Shown: in pieces, positions 32,665 to 42,999 of the stretch
How positions within the stretch are numbered: position 1 is the stretch's first letter
Layout of the letters: each line of letters starts with the position of its first letter
From: Eulemur rufifrons
Lineage: Eukaryota > Chordata > Mammalia > Primates > Lemuridae
Length of the DNA stretch: 64,000 nucleotides
Reading direction: 5' to 3'
Assembly (NCBI RefSeq): GCF_041146395.1
Contig: NC_090989.1
Location: forward strand, 122,325,501 to 122,389,500
Program-made: the position numbers and the translations under genes
Notes under the pieces: generated by a model
The model's input: only the letters and a program-made list of their open reading frames with translations
The model's database searches: none
What the model was told of the DNA's origin: nothing

Positions 32665-32997
32665 TTTTTTTTTTTTTTTTGTTGAGACAGCGTCTCACTT
32701 TGTTGCCAAGGCTAGAGTGAGTGCCGTGGCGTCAGCTTAGCTCACAGCAACCTCAGACTCCTCGGCTTAAGCGATCCTACTGCCTCAGCCTCCCGAGTAG
32801 CTGGGACTACAGGCATGCGCCACCATGCCCGGCTAATTTTTTCTATATAGATTTTTAGTTGTCCATATAATGTCTTTCTATTTTTAGTAGAGACGGGGTC
32901 TCGCTCAGGCTGGTCTCGAACTCCTGACCTTGAGCAATCCACCCGCCTCGGCCTCCCAGAGTGCTAGGATTACAGGCGTGAGCCACCGCGCCCGGCC
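32665..32997 (-). mobile_element. Lemur-type Alu, nested, perfect 15-bp target duplication
   Basis: Antisense Alu from T-run to GCGTGAGCCACCGCGCCCGG. The central linker (TTTTTTCTATATAGATTTTT, AGTTGTCCATATAATGTCTT) and CAGAGTGCTAGGATTACAGG are the lemur-type form. The direct repeats CAAAACTTAATTGTT at 32650-32664 and 32998-33012 are identical, indicating a comparatively young insertion into the older Tigger-like element. Confidence 0.97.
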
Positions 32998-33205
32998 CAA
33001 AACTTAATTGTTGACTGGAAGCCTTACCAATAACACAAATAGTTGTTTAACACATATTTTATGTTATATATATTACATATTGTATTTTATAATAAAGCTA
33101 AAAAAATGTTCTCACAAAAGTCATAAGGAAGAAAAATATATCTACTATTAATTTTTTGAAGTTTAAATGTATACATAACTACTGTGTTTTTCATAAACTG
33201 AAGTT
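32998..33205 (+). mobile_element. Tigger-like DNA transposon, right part
   Basis: TTGACTGGAAGCCTTACCAA, TAACACATATTTTATGTTAT, CACAAAAGTCATAAGGAAGA and AAAATATATCTACTATTAAT continue the element split by the Alu. Its right end is cut off by the next SINE. Confidence 0.65.
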
Positions 33206-33208
33206 TCC

Positions 33209-33512
33209 TTTTTTTTTTTTTTTTCAATATTGAGACAGAGTCTTTCTCTGTCACTCAGGCTAGAGTGCAGTGTCATGATCATAGCTCACTGAAACCTTGA
33301 ACTTCTGGGCTCAAGCAATCCTCCCTCAGCTATCCGAGTAGCTAAGGATACAGGCAGGCACCATCATGCTTGGCTAATTTTTCTAATTTTTGTAGAGACA
33401 GGGTCTTGCTATGTTGCTCAGGCTGGTCTTGAACTCCTGGCCTCAGGTGATCCTCTACCCTAAGCCTCCCAAAGTGCTAGGAATATAGGCATCAGTCACT
33501 GAGCTAGCCACC
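33209..33512 (-). mobile_element. AluJ-like SINE
   Basis: A dimeric antisense Alu with many substitutions: TTGAGACAGAGTCTTTCTCT, GATCATAGCTCACTGAAACC, TTTTGTAGAGACAGGGTCTT, GCTATGTTGCTCAGGCTGGT. It lacks the lemur-type linker. A target duplication is not readable. Confidence 0.88.
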
Positions 33513-33529
33513 TCTTCTTATTAAAAAGT

Positions 33530-34499
33530 TTTCAAGGTGATACTGGCTTCATAGAATGAGATAGGGAGGATTCCCTCCTTTGTGATATTATGGAATAATT
33601 TCTGTAGGATAGGTACCAGTTCTTTGTGGGGCTGGTAGAATTCGGCTGTGAATCCATCTGGTCTCAGGGTTTTTTTGTTTGTTTGTTTGTTTGTTTGTAG
33701 ATTTTTTATTACTGCCTCAATCTCTCTGTTATTGGTCTGTTCAGGATTTCTATTTCTTCTTGATTCAGGCTTGGGAGGTGGTATGTTTCCAGGAATTTAT
33801 CCATTTTCTTTAGGTTTTCTAGTTTGTGTGCACAGAGGTTTTCATAATATTCATGGATGATATTTTGTATTTCTGTGGTATCAGTTGTAATGTCTCCTTT
33901 TTAATTTCTGATTGAGCTTATTTGAGTCCTTTCTCTTCTATTTCTGGTTAATCTAGCTAGTGGCCTATTAATTTTGTTTACCTTCTCAAAGAACTAACTT
34001 TTTTTGTTTTGTTGATCCTTTTCTTTTTTCTTTTTTTGATTTGTTTCCATTTTGTTTAATTCTGCTCTGAGTTTTGTTATTTCTTTTCTGCTGCTGGCTT
34101 CTTCTTCTTTTTCTGGTTCCTTGAAATGTGCATTAGGTTGTTAATTTGTGATCTTTCTATCTTTTTAATGTAGACATTGAAGGCTGCAAACTTCCCCCTT
34201 AGCACTGCTTTTACTATATCCCATTGATTTTTTGAAAGCTTGTGTCCCCTTTGTCATTCAGTTTCAAGAAATCTTTTGATTTCCATCTTAATTTCATCAC
34301 TGACTCAAGGATCATTCAGCAGCAGGTTATTTTCCATGACTTTGTGTAGATTTGAGAGTTTCTCTTGGAATTGATTTCTAGTTTTATTCCACTGTGGTCT
34401 GAGAAGATACATGGTATAATTTCAATTTTTTTGAATTTGCTGAAACTTGTTTCATGCCCTAAGATATGATCAATCTTAGAAAATGCCCCAGTGCTGATA
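33530..34499 (-). mobile_element. L1 ORF2 segment, inverted part of a rearranged L1
   Basis: Antisense L1 ORF2 from the region between endonuclease and reverse transcriptase. In plus-strand order: GATACTGGCTTCATAGAATG, GGCTGTGAATCCATCTGGTC, ATATCCCATTGATTTTTTGA, ATTCCACTGTGGTCTGAGAA, CCTAAGATATGATCAATCTT. A GTTT repeat expansion lies at about 33675-33700. It abuts a sense-oriented L1 segment at 34500 that continues the same element downstream. Confidence 0.88.
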
Positions 34500-35018
34500 A
34501 GAAAACTACAGACCAATATCGTTTATGAACATAGATGCAAAAATCCTCAACAAAATACTAGCAGACTGAATTCCATAGCACAAGAAAAAGATAATTTACC
34601 ATGATCAAGTGGGTTTCGTCCCAAGGATGCAAAAATGGTTCAACATAGGCAAATCAATAAATGTGATTCACCACATAAACAGAAATAAAAACAAAGACCA
34701 TACGATCATCTCAATAGATGCAGGAAAAGCATCTGATAAAATCCAGCACCCTTTCATGGTAAAAAACCCTCAACAAACTAGGCATAGAAGGAACATACCT
34801 CAAAATTATAAAAGCCATATATGATAAATCCACAGCCAATATCATACTGAATGGGGAAAAGTTGAAAACATTCTCCCTAAGAACCGGAATAAGACAAGGA
34901 TGCCCACTGTCACCACGTCTATTCAACATAGTATTTGAAGTCCTAGCCAAAGCAATCATGAAAGAGAAAGAAATAAAAGGCATCCAAATCAGGAAACAGG
35001 AAGTCAAACTATTCCTGT
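34500..35018 (+). mobile_element. L1 ORF2 reverse-transcriptase segment, sense part of rearranged L1
   Basis: GAAAACTACAGACCAATATC begins a sense ORF2 segment that is the natural continuation of the inverted segment before it. Translated fragments include [16 protein letters not shown]-like sequence, and the conserved RQGCPLSP followed by [10 protein letters not shown]. Homology stops just before the catalytic aspartate (ADD) motif, and no 3' UTR or poly(A) follows. The 3' part was therefore lost by deletion or recombination. Confidence 0.88.
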
Positions 35019-35019
35019 A

Positions 35020-36340
35020 TCAATTCTGGATGACCAGTTGGGTAGGCTTTCAGCACCGAGGACTTATGGAAAATAGCATACAGTTCCCATGGAGAAGACA
35101 TTGGCAGGAGCTCAATGGGCAATCCTAAGGTGGATTTGTATCAAGGTCCTAATGTCCACAGAAAACTGGAGTACCAAATGGAGACAGAGGCTGAAGTCTG
35201 AGGTGGGAGAGAGGAGGTGAGTGCTCAGATATACTCACATTTGCCTTAGTAGAGGTGGGAGAAGGCAACAGGGAGAGCCTCAAAGATAGCAGTAGGGTGG
35301 CTGGGGTGGGGCTGTTGCTAAGGGACCCTGGAGGTGGAAGTGAAACATAAGCTTACATCTCTCATGCTCAGAGCATGCACTACTTTAGTTTTTCCTCTAC
35401 AACCCTTTCAAAGCTTTTCTATTAGTATAATTAACCATGGTGTGACAGAAATAGTTTACAGGCTAACACTGTCTGCCCTTCACCACACTGGTGCAGCCCA
35501 ACAGCTTGCCATGTTTACTTACTGGCTCAATTCCTTGCACCCTCTCACACACAGTTGGGCTGTCCCATTACTGTTTCTTCAGACTCAACACAAATTGGTA
35601 ATGTTTCATCTGGCTCTGCGAAGATACCATAGTTATACACGCTTCCTATCTGGCCTTTCCCACCTCTACCCTCCCAGGCCCAGCTGGTACCTGTAATATA
35701 CTGGATGAGGAAGCCTACCTAAAACATCTCTCATCATCTGGTAGCCTATCAGTGACCATGCAAGGGTAGCAGCTTTTAATTAGTAGCAGGAGTGGGTATA
35801 GCATCTTTTGAGGGCTGGATGAAGACTAATTCAAGAAACAATTAAGTGAATGTATATTGGGAACCAGATTTCTTTTCCCATCCTTTTTCACAGTTGCTAT
35901 AATAATCTAAGACTTCTAAAAATATAGCCATAAGGATGGCACAACCAGAGCTTGTTAACCAAAAAATAATGAGGCTAAATGAGCTACAGATTCATCGGCT
36001 TGTAAAAGGAATGGCCCACTGCCTCAACGGGTTGCAACATTTCTTTTCCTAAATATAACCCAGCCAATATCTGACTTGAGAGCCAATACCTCTATCCTGC
36101 TACTATTCATTTCTTTAAACAGACCCAGGGGAGAAACAAAAAGACCAACCACCAAAGCTGCTAAAATAAGAGAAGGCATATTGCTAGAGTTCACTGGTTG
36201 AAGTTGCAAAAACTCCAAGAAGAAACACACACTCTTGGACTGATTCTTGATATCAGGGACAAAAAAGAAACAATCAGATGGCATAACTGTCTTCAGTGGG
36301 TCACAGTTTTCCAAGTACAAGGGCTGTGACTTGGGTGAAA
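35020..36340. other. Unassigned stretch
   Basis: About 1.3 kb of unique-looking sequence. The 120-codon frame at 35334-35696 and 98-codon minus-strand frame at 36024-36320 resemble no protein I know. Confidence 0.4.
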
Positions 36341-36344
36341 TATG

Positions 36345-36560
36345 GAGGCTGTGGGATTATGGAAAAGATACTGGACTTGGAGTAAAAAGATCTCAGTCCC
36401 TGTTCCAAGTTCTAGGATCTTGGGCATAACACTTGGCTTTTTGGGACTGCATTTTCTATATAGTAACATGGTGTTAAAATGATGTCTACCAACATGGTTG
36501 TCAGGATGAGTTAATCAATGGCATATTAGATGGGAAAACATTGCAAAGCATAAAAAACTT
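36345..36560 (+). mobile_element. MIR SINE
   Basis: GATACTGGACTTGGAGTAAA, TCAGTCCCTGTTCCAAGTTC, TAGGATCTTGGGCATAACAC, TTGTCAGGATGAGTTAATCA and CATTGCAAAGCATAAAAA give sense MIR order over most of its length. Confidence 0.7.
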
Positions 36561-36773
36561 GTTACTGTCCATCTTATTTGGTTGTCATGTTGGTTATGGG
36601 GACTAATCATTGCCTCCAAATTCAGAACCAATTAAAACATACATAGAGGAGCAAGAAGTAGATTAAAACATTATCTTTCTTACCAGTTAAGTTGGATTTA
36701 AAAACATGGCTTGACCTGTGGCTTCTAGTATATCCTATAATGTACCATTTTTTTCACATTCTGTACCTGTCTT

Positions 36774-37097
36774 TTTTTTTTTTTTTTTTTTTTGAGACAG
36801 AGTCTCACTCTGTTGCCCTGGCTAGAGTGCCTGGCATCAGCCTAGCTCACAGCAACCTCAAACTCCTGGGCTCAAGCGATCCTACTGCCTCAGCCTCCCG
36901 AGTAGCTGGGGCGCCGCCATGCCCAGCTAATTTTTTCTATATATATTCTTGGTTGGCCAGATAATTTCTTTCTATTTTTAGTAGAGACGGGGTCTCGCTC
37001 TTGCTCAGGCTGGTCTCGAACTCCTGAGCTCCAGTGATCCACCCGCCTCGGCCTCCCAGAGTGCTAGGATTACAGGCGTGAGCCACCGCGCCCGGCC
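36774..37097 (-). mobile_element. Lemur-type Alu with perfect 10-bp target duplication
   Basis: Antisense Alu with a long T-run, the lemur-type linker (TTTTTTCTATATATATTCTT, GGTTGGCCAGATAATTTCTT) and end GAGCCACCGCGCCCGGCC. Flanking TACCTGTCTT occurs at 36764-36773 and 37098-37107. A short deletion (TGGGGCGCCGCC) shortens the antisense left part. Open frames here (36692-36964, 36937-37200) are Alu-derived. Confidence 0.97.
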
Positions 37098-37107
37098 TAC
37101 CTGTCTT

Positions 37108-37215
37108 GATTATGTTAATACTATAAGCTTTTGGAGTGCAGAGACTATGTTTTATATATCTCTGTAGAGTTTCCCACAGAACCATACCCGCAGCAGGCAT
37201 TCTGTATGATAAAGG
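37108..37215 (+). mobile_element. L2 LINE 3' fragment
   Basis: TAAGCTTTTGGAGTGCAGAG and ATACCCGCAGCAGGCATTCT form a weak L2 tail directly at the Alu insertion site. Confidence 0.5.
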
Positions 37216-37264
37216 ATCGTCATTAACAACATTTATACTACAATTCTCTGGGTGAAGCCTCTTT

Positions 37265-37375
37265 CTTCACTAGCCTGGGAGCTCTTGGAGGAAAGGGCTC
37301 ATGTCCTTTCATTCCCAGTGCCTAGCATAATGCCTAGCACATATTAGGTTCTTTATAAAAGTATGTTGAAAGGTC
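37265..37375 (+). mobile_element. L2 LINE 3' fragment
   Basis: CTAGCCTGGGAGCTCTTGGA, GGAAAGGGCTCATGTCCTTT, CAGTGCCTAGCATAATGCCT and AGCACATATTAGGTTCTTTA give a clear sense L2 3' end. Confidence 0.75.
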
Positions 37376-37379
37376 ATGA

Positions 37380-38600
37380 AAACAGAAGTGCACTAAATGG
37401 TCTGGTGCTACCCAGGGGTTGGAGATAGGGATTTAAAGTAGGGCTGTCTTCTAAGGATTCCATTCTTGCTAGTTTATTCATTTGGGAAAATGCACTACCT
37501 GCAAATTATTGTGATTGACGGTTTTATTTGAGACAGTTTCCTCCATGACAAACTTCAGCTTTTGTCTACTTGTCAGGCATCTTGGCTATCTTGGCATCTC
37601 AGCCCTGGACATCTCAATTAGAGTTACTCTGCTAATGTCCTTAGCAGAGAACTGTCACTTGTTAATTAACTTAGAACCATGACAGAAGCCTGTGACATCT
37701 GATGTTTCAGAACATAACACTGACCCTTGTTCTTCCCCCAAGGGACAAATACACCATGAAACAATTTCCTTTGGAGTTGATGGTGGAATTGGCTCACAGC
37801 ATGATATCCAGAATGAGATGGCAGCAGAGGTCTCCTGAAGGGGTGGGGACCACAAAACCCTCTTCTGAAGAGCGCTTTGCAGAGGCTCTGAGAAAGCAAG
37901 CTTTTCTCTGTAGATGAACTCCAGGTGCCTCCATGGGGTGTATGCATGAGATGGGGCTCACTCAGCCGTGGTCACCACAGCAGGGTTGTTCAGGAGTCAG
38001 GCCTTCTGCTCTATGTGATTTTATGTCTTCTAAGTCCTTAGACTACATCTGCAAGAGCCACATCTCCAGGGAAAAATATAATACCTGGTCACACTCATTT
38101 ATCATTACAATTTTGTAATGCACAAAAAAAGCCCATGGGACTATATCCAGGAGGAATTTCAATTACCTCTATCACCAATGGGCACATGAAAAACTGCTTA
38201 ATAATCAGCCACAAGCCACCTTCAGCACTCAGATGGAACCTCCAGACTGGTTCTCAGAGAATGAGACTTAGGAGAGGGATTCATTGGGGAGAGGAGAAAG
38301 ATGCAATACTTTGTATTTGTAACATGATACATGAGAATGAGAACAAGATCCTAGCAATGAAAAAGATGAAGTTTTACTTTACGTTCAGAGAAATGGCAAG
38401 AATAAGGAAAGACATGATAATGATGGTGAGAATAGTAATAGCCCATTTATGGCACTGTGTTAAATATATTAAACACGTTAATTTGTAAGTCACTAACCCA
38501 ATGTGTTTAAATATTGCCTAGCCCAGCCTCAGTGCCCTTAACCATGACCAGGAATGTGACACTCCAGCTCTGTCACCTGTGATGGGGAGAAGTCCAAGTA
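37380..38600. other. Unassigned stretch
   Basis: Frames of 60-117 codons occur on both strands (37655-37947, 37702-37917, 38135-38488) without recognised domains. An 18-bp inverted repeat, CATTACAATTTTGTAATG, lies at about 38103-38120. No repeat family was recognised. Confidence 0.4.
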
Positions 38601-38619
38601 TTCTTACCAGAACTCTCAA

Positions 38620-38805
38620 GAGAGACTATGACAAAGTCAATCTCTGTGAGGTTTTGCTTGATACCTCATCCCTGCTAGGCCTCCTTCCCTATCCAGGCCT
38701 GCTCCTCTCAGTTATTTCTGGGAAGAATTCCTTAGAAGTCGTCTCACAGGACTCTGTCTCAGGGCTCAAGGTCTGCTTCTAGGGAGCTTCCCAGCCTAAG
38801 ACACT
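38620..38805 (+). mobile_element. Possible old LTR 3' end
   Basis: GACTCTGTCTCAGGGCTCAA, GGTCTGCTTCTAGGGAGCTT, CCCAGCCTAAGACAC resembles the 3' terminus shared by several ancient LTR families. Upstream homology is loose. Confidence 0.4.
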
Positions 38806-38809
38806 CACC

Positions 38810-39960
38810 ACAGGAGAAATGAATATCCTGACGACATCAGACCAATTTTTGGGTGAAATATGGGATTTTTTCCCCTATGGAATTTCTATAACTAGGCTAT
38901 TTAAATAAGTATTATATTTATTTTTTAGGTCAATTATTTTGCACTTACTACAGGTCAAAATAATAACAACATATCAGTGAAATAATGCGACTGTATTTAT
39001 CCAAGGCTCCTTTTTCTACCTTCAGGGATTCTATCTACTACATCATGGTGAGGCCTGCTTGGATGTGGCTCCAAGCGTTCACACAAGAAAGCTGCCCAGT
39101 TTCCTTTAAGCAGGCCCTCCCCTGGTCTTGGGGCTGTCCACGTTTCATCATGACCTCCAGGCCAGCAGCTGGAATCTTAATTACCACCCCTGCTCAAGTG
39201 CCCCACTCTAGAGCTTCCAACCCTCCCCTCTCATTTCATCTCCCACTGCCCCGGGGGATGTCAGGGCATGACCTAGCAGGTACTTGGGGCACGATCCTGG
39301 TCCTCTACCTGGAAGACTCCTGAACCCTTGCTTCTCTGGCTCTTGGGGAAAGTTGGCGAACTCATTTCTTCACTTAACCAAGGCATTTCAAAGAAAACTG
39401 CATCTTTTCATCTCAGAGGGCTTCGGGGCTCTCTCCTGAGAGACAGTGTAATTAGCAGACCAAGAGCACAGAGCCTGGGCTCTGCACTGTGGGGAGATAG
39501 TTGTGTGACTTTGGGAGAAGCTCTCAGGGGATCATTAAAGCACTCGGGCTCAGTGTTAACCAGATTCACTGATCACAGGACAGGGAGTTCTCTTTCTTGC
39601 TTTTTCTCATCACTCATGGCACAATCATGTACCCAGCACAGGCTGGCAAGGGCAGGAGACAGAACCTGTGCACCAGAGTTATGTGTGAGCATAAGAATCA
39701 CACCTAGAGCTGTTCCTGCCCTGGAGCACACCCTCAGCGTGCATCTCACCTCCTCTGAAGCTCGCATCCCTACAGCACTCAGTCCCCACAGACCCTTCCT
39801 GGGAGCTTCTAGATCAGCTCAGGAAACTTGTTTTTAAAACACTCAGCTCTCTATCCCTGCCCATTACAGCCCTCTCTTGCCCTGACTTTGTGGTCAAACT
39901 TCTCCAAGAAGCTGTTTAAACTCACTGGTTTTGTTTGCTCACACCCTACTTGCACCTCAA
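38810..39960. other. Unassigned stretch with 112- and 169-codon chance frames
   Basis: GC-richer than its flanks. Plus-strand frames 38985-39323 and 39328-39837 lie end to end but in different frames. Neither looks like a protein family, and a 64-codon minus-strand frame overlaps. A weak MIR-like block (AGAGCACAGAGCCTGGGCTC, GTTGTGTGACTTTGGGAG) lies at 39455-39525. The segment at 39891-39952 is copied into the LTR downstream. Confidence 0.45.
39891..39952 (+). repeat. 62-bp sequence also present inside the downstream LTR
   Basis: TGGTCAAACTTCTCCAAGAA, GCTGTTTAAACTCACTGGTT and the following CTCACACCCTACT correspond to 40193-40252 at an offset of 302 bp, with scattered substitutions. Confidence 0.85.
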
Positions 39961-39962
39961 CT

Positions 39963-40060
39963 CGTACCCACCACTTACTGAGCACCTACTCTGAACCAGG
40001 CACTATAAGTGCTAGATAGACTTACATTCACAACTCTGTGAAGAATAGCAATACCACAGG
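39963..40060 (-). mobile_element. MIR SINE 3' fragment
   Basis: CACTTACTGAGCACCTACTC, CAGGCACTATAAGTGCTAGA, TTCACAACTCTGTGAAGAAT matches antisense MIR. It lies between the copied 62-bp sequence and the LTR. Confidence 0.65.
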
Positions 40061-40067
40061 GTAGCCA

Positions 40068-40543
40068 GTTGAATGGTAGTCACCCAAAACATACATCCAC
40101 ATCTTGACCCTGAAACCTCTGAATGCGACTTTATTTGGAAAAATGGTCTTTGCAAATATAATTAAGCTAAGGATCTTGAGATGAGCTAATGATGGTCAAA
40201 CTTATCCAAGAAGCTGTATAAACTCACTGGTTCCATTTCCTCAGACCCAACTTAGGCCCCCAGGTGGGCCTTAAATCCAATGACAAGTGTCCCTATAAGA
40301 GACAGAGGAAAGACACATGGAAAAGAGGAGAAGGCCATGTGAAGATGGAGGCAGAGACTGGAGCCATCAGAATGGAAGAGACAAGGACGGTTTCTTCCTC
40401 AGAGACTTCAGAAGGAGTGTGGCCCCCCCAACCCCTTAATTTTAACCTCGGGCCCCCAGAACTGTGAGATAAAAAGAATTCTGCTGTTTTAAGCCACCAA
40501 ATTTGTGATAATTTGTTACAGGAGCCACAGGAAACAAACACAT
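40068..40543 (+). mobile_element. Solo LTR, ERVL-MaLR (MLT1A/B-like), with copied insert
   Basis: Sense LTR: AACCTCTGAATGCGACTTTA, TTTGGAAAAATGGTCTTTGC, ATTAAGCTAAGGATCTTGAG, then an interruption. It resumes with CAGGTGGGCCTTAAATCCAA, CCTATAAGAGACAGAGGAAA, GGAGAAGGCCATGTGAAGAT, CCCCCAGAACTGTGAGATAA and TAAGCCACCAAATTTGTGAT. Positions about 40191-40260 are foreign to the LTR. No internal retroviral sequence is present. Confidence 0.9.
40191..40260 (+). repeat. Insert in LTR copied from 302 bp upstream
   Basis: GGTCAAACTTATCCAAGAAG, CTGTATAAACTCACTGGTTC interrupts the LTR between GATGAGCTAATGAT and CAGGTGGGCC, which are contiguous in the family. It corresponds to 39891-39952. Confidence 0.8.
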
Positions 40544-40544
40544 A

Positions 40545-41250
40545 CCCAGATGGGGAACGGATGAAGATGCTCAGGAGGAAATGAGTAATGAGACTGGCCA
40601 CAGCTCACAGCTGAGTGATATTCTAGTGCAGCAAGAGCAAAAGCAAGGAATTCACCTTCGAGAAGCTGCTAGGACACCTGCAGCAGGTAAATGATTTGTC
40701 CTCTGGAGGAGAAAGGCTGGAAAACATCTGAGGGGAGGAGTATAGAGAAGAGAAAGCCTAGTGACGGAAATGACCCAAAGAAAGGGAAGTGGATGAAGAG
40801 GAGAGGGAGATAACGAAGATACTGCAAAGGCAATGTATCATAGGTCTGGGGGGCTTCTTGGCTTCTAGCCTAAAGAATCTCCAGTTTCCATCACATTTGT
40901 AAATGCAATGATGATTAAATGTTTCAGAAAACTTTCAGAGATTTATTACAAAGCCAATATGAAGTTGCTGGAAATAATCCCTTTTTCCATTTAAAAAAAA
41001 ATTCTGTTCAAATTTCCCTTATTCAGAAAAATCTCCCAGAATTTTACCAGATCCTGACAAGCAAAACAATACTCTGTTAAATCAGCCCCAACTCATGAGG
41101 TTTATGCGTATTAATGAGCATTTTATTGAATTGAAATCTGGATGAGGGCATATAGACTTTCACATTTCATTTTTGTAAACAATATTTGCTAAACAATCGT
41201 GCAATATAACAAAAGACATAAGTTATTTAAGGACAGTAATAAAGCAACAC
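40545..41250. other. Unassigned stretch
   Basis: Purine-rich in its middle (40700-40840). No repeat or gene recognised. Confidence 0.4.
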
Positions 41251-41254
41251 CTCA

Positions 41255-41480
41255 TATTTGGAAGGCATTTTACAACATGAAATGTTTTTATACCCTTCCC
41301 CTTTAACTCTTCCAACAATCCTCCAGGTAGATATTAAACTCATCACGTGTGTGTCGCAGTTGAGGAGAATGAGGCAGCTCTGGGAGATGAAGTACTCTGA
41401 GCAAAGTCACATAAGTAGTAAGGAGAAGTGAGAGCTCAAAGTACATCCTTTAAATCCAAATTCTATACTCTCCCACCATA
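41255..41480 (-). mobile_element. MIR SINE, near full length
   Basis: GGAAGGCATTTTACAACATG, AACTCTTCCAACAATCCTCC, AGGTAGATATTAAACTCATC, GAGGAGAATGAGGCAGCTCT, GAGCAAAGTCACATAAGTAG and CCTTTAAATCCAAATTCTAT in antisense MIR order. Confidence 0.75.
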
Positions 41481-41484
41481 TGTT

Positions 41485-42325
41485 TTAACAAAAGCACTTT
41501 CATATAGAAAATTGAATTTACTCATTAAAAGTTAACACTTGAATTTGCATAAGTCAACAACTCTCCTGAATATGAGTATGACTTCTCTTACCTACAGTCT
41601 CCTGCCAACCATGTAATGGGATGTACTTAAAGTCATAAAATTGAATTTCTTTACGATATTTTATTTTTTGTTCTTCACTGGCATTGTTTACAATGAGAAT
41701 GTCTTATTAAGGTTTTGTTTCACCTGGAGGAGAGAGTTGTTGACTTATGCACATTCAAAATCACAACCTAAAATGTCAAAGACATTAAATCAACATGATA
41801 CCTTTAAGGACCCAGTGTGCCTAAACTTCCTGGGTTAACATTACATTTGAAAGTGGGACTTCCTCAAATTTTCTGTATGAATGACTTATCCCACAGAACT
41901 AAAGATATTATTCTCCTTAGAGAATAATAACTTATAAATCTTTTCATAATGAAAAAAATCCAAGTTCAAATTGTTGATCTGTGAAACAATTACCCAGCAC
42001 AAAATAAGAAAGAGATAGTTTTATAACATCAAGTTCTTGTTTTCCCTTTGCTTTATAACCCTAGCCAACCCATTCCTCATGTCCTTCTCATTCTTAAAAC
42101 AACAACTTCCAGTATATCCTGAAGAGTAACACAAAACTTCAAGTTCTAACAGTTACTAATCCCATAAGACATACGAGAGATTCTGCTGGCTCCTTCCCTG
42201 ACACCTTCTCTCCTTTCTCCTTCCTAACTGTTCCTGGTTTTATTCCAAGATCCACTTCCCCATGCAGACCACATGATGCAGGGAAGCTGAAAGCATCTCC
42301 TGCTCCAGGATAGCCTTTCATAAGT
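41485..42325. other. Unassigned stretch
   Basis: AT-rich and unique-looking. A 74-codon minus-strand frame at 42139-42363 runs into the next transposon. Confidence 0.4.
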
Positions 42326-42331
42326 CTACAA

Positions 42332-42510
42332 CAGTGATTCTCAAAGTGTAGCCTCTGGACCAAGCTTCAGTATCACTGGAAACTTAGACATCTAAATTCT
42401 TGGCCTCATATCAGATTTAGTGAATCAGGAACCTGGGGTGAGCCTAGTGATCCGTGTTTAAATAATCCCTCCAGGTGATTCTGTTGTATGCTAAAATTTA
42501 GGAACCGCAG
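42332..42510 (+). mobile_element. MER20-like hAT-Charlie element
   Basis: CAGTGATTCTCAAAGTGTAG, CAGATTTAGTGAATCAGGAA, ATAATCCCTCCAGGTGATTC, TGTATGCTAAAATTTAGGAA form a full-length sense copy with both terminal repeats decayed but visible. Confidence 0.8.
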
Positions 42511-42518
42511 ACCTAAGC

Positions 42519-42679
42519 CAGTGATTCTCAGCCCTCGTTGCACATTAGAATCATCTGATGCCCAGGCCCCACGCCCAGAGATTCTGATTTAATGCATTTG
42601 GGGTGGAGTATTCTCAAGGGGACTTGTTAAAATGCTCCCCAGGTGATTCTAGTGTACAGTCAGGTTTGAGAAACACTGA
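42519..42679 (+). mobile_element. hAT-Charlie element (MER20/MER58-like)
   Basis: CAGTGATTCTCAGCCCTCGT and GGTTTGAGAAACACTG are terminal inverted repeats. The interior has CACATTAGAATCATCTGATG and AGAGATTCTGATTTAATGCA. It starts only 9 bp after the previous element of the same superfamily. Confidence 0.75.
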
Positions 42680-42875
42680 CAAAGCCAATCAAATTAATCC
42701 AGTCTGAAATACTGAATTGTAGGATCCATGAAATGAGTATCTTGGAAGACACTCACTATTATTACAGCTACTGGTGGTAGCATGAGACAAGTCAACAAGC
42801 ACATGTACACCCCTGCCTAAGTATCTTGTAAGGGATGGAATGTTAGTTGTGGGCACACTGTGAGTGTCTACTCAG

Positions 42876-42929
42876 AGGAGAGGAGAGAGGGGAGAGGGCA
42901 GAGGGGAGAGGAAAGAGAGAAAGCTGGAG
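42876..42929 (+). repeat. GA-rich low-complexity tract
   Basis: Imperfect GGAGAGGGGAGAGG repetition over about 50 bp; almost no pyrimidines. Confidence 0.85.
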
Positions 42930-42999
42930 GGCCAGTCTGGGACCAGACTGTTAACAGCTTGAATGCTAACCTAAGCAATTTAGGATTTTTCTTCTAGGT
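42930..42999 (-). mobile_element. L2 LINE, first part of a copy split by a hAT element
   Basis: GGGCCAGTCTGGGACCAGAC, GAATGCTAACCTAAGCAATT, TAGGATTTTTCTTCTAGGT corresponds to the antisense L2 interior. The match continues after the hAT element. Confidence 0.5.

Noticed and set aside
38103..38120. Short inverted repeat as a terminator hairpin
   Set aside because: An 18-bp AT-rich palindrome is expected by chance, and intrinsic terminators are not relevant to this genome.
39328..39837. 169-codon plus-strand frame next to a 112-codon frame
   Set aside because: The two are in different frames, no domain is visible, and part overlaps a MIR-like block.
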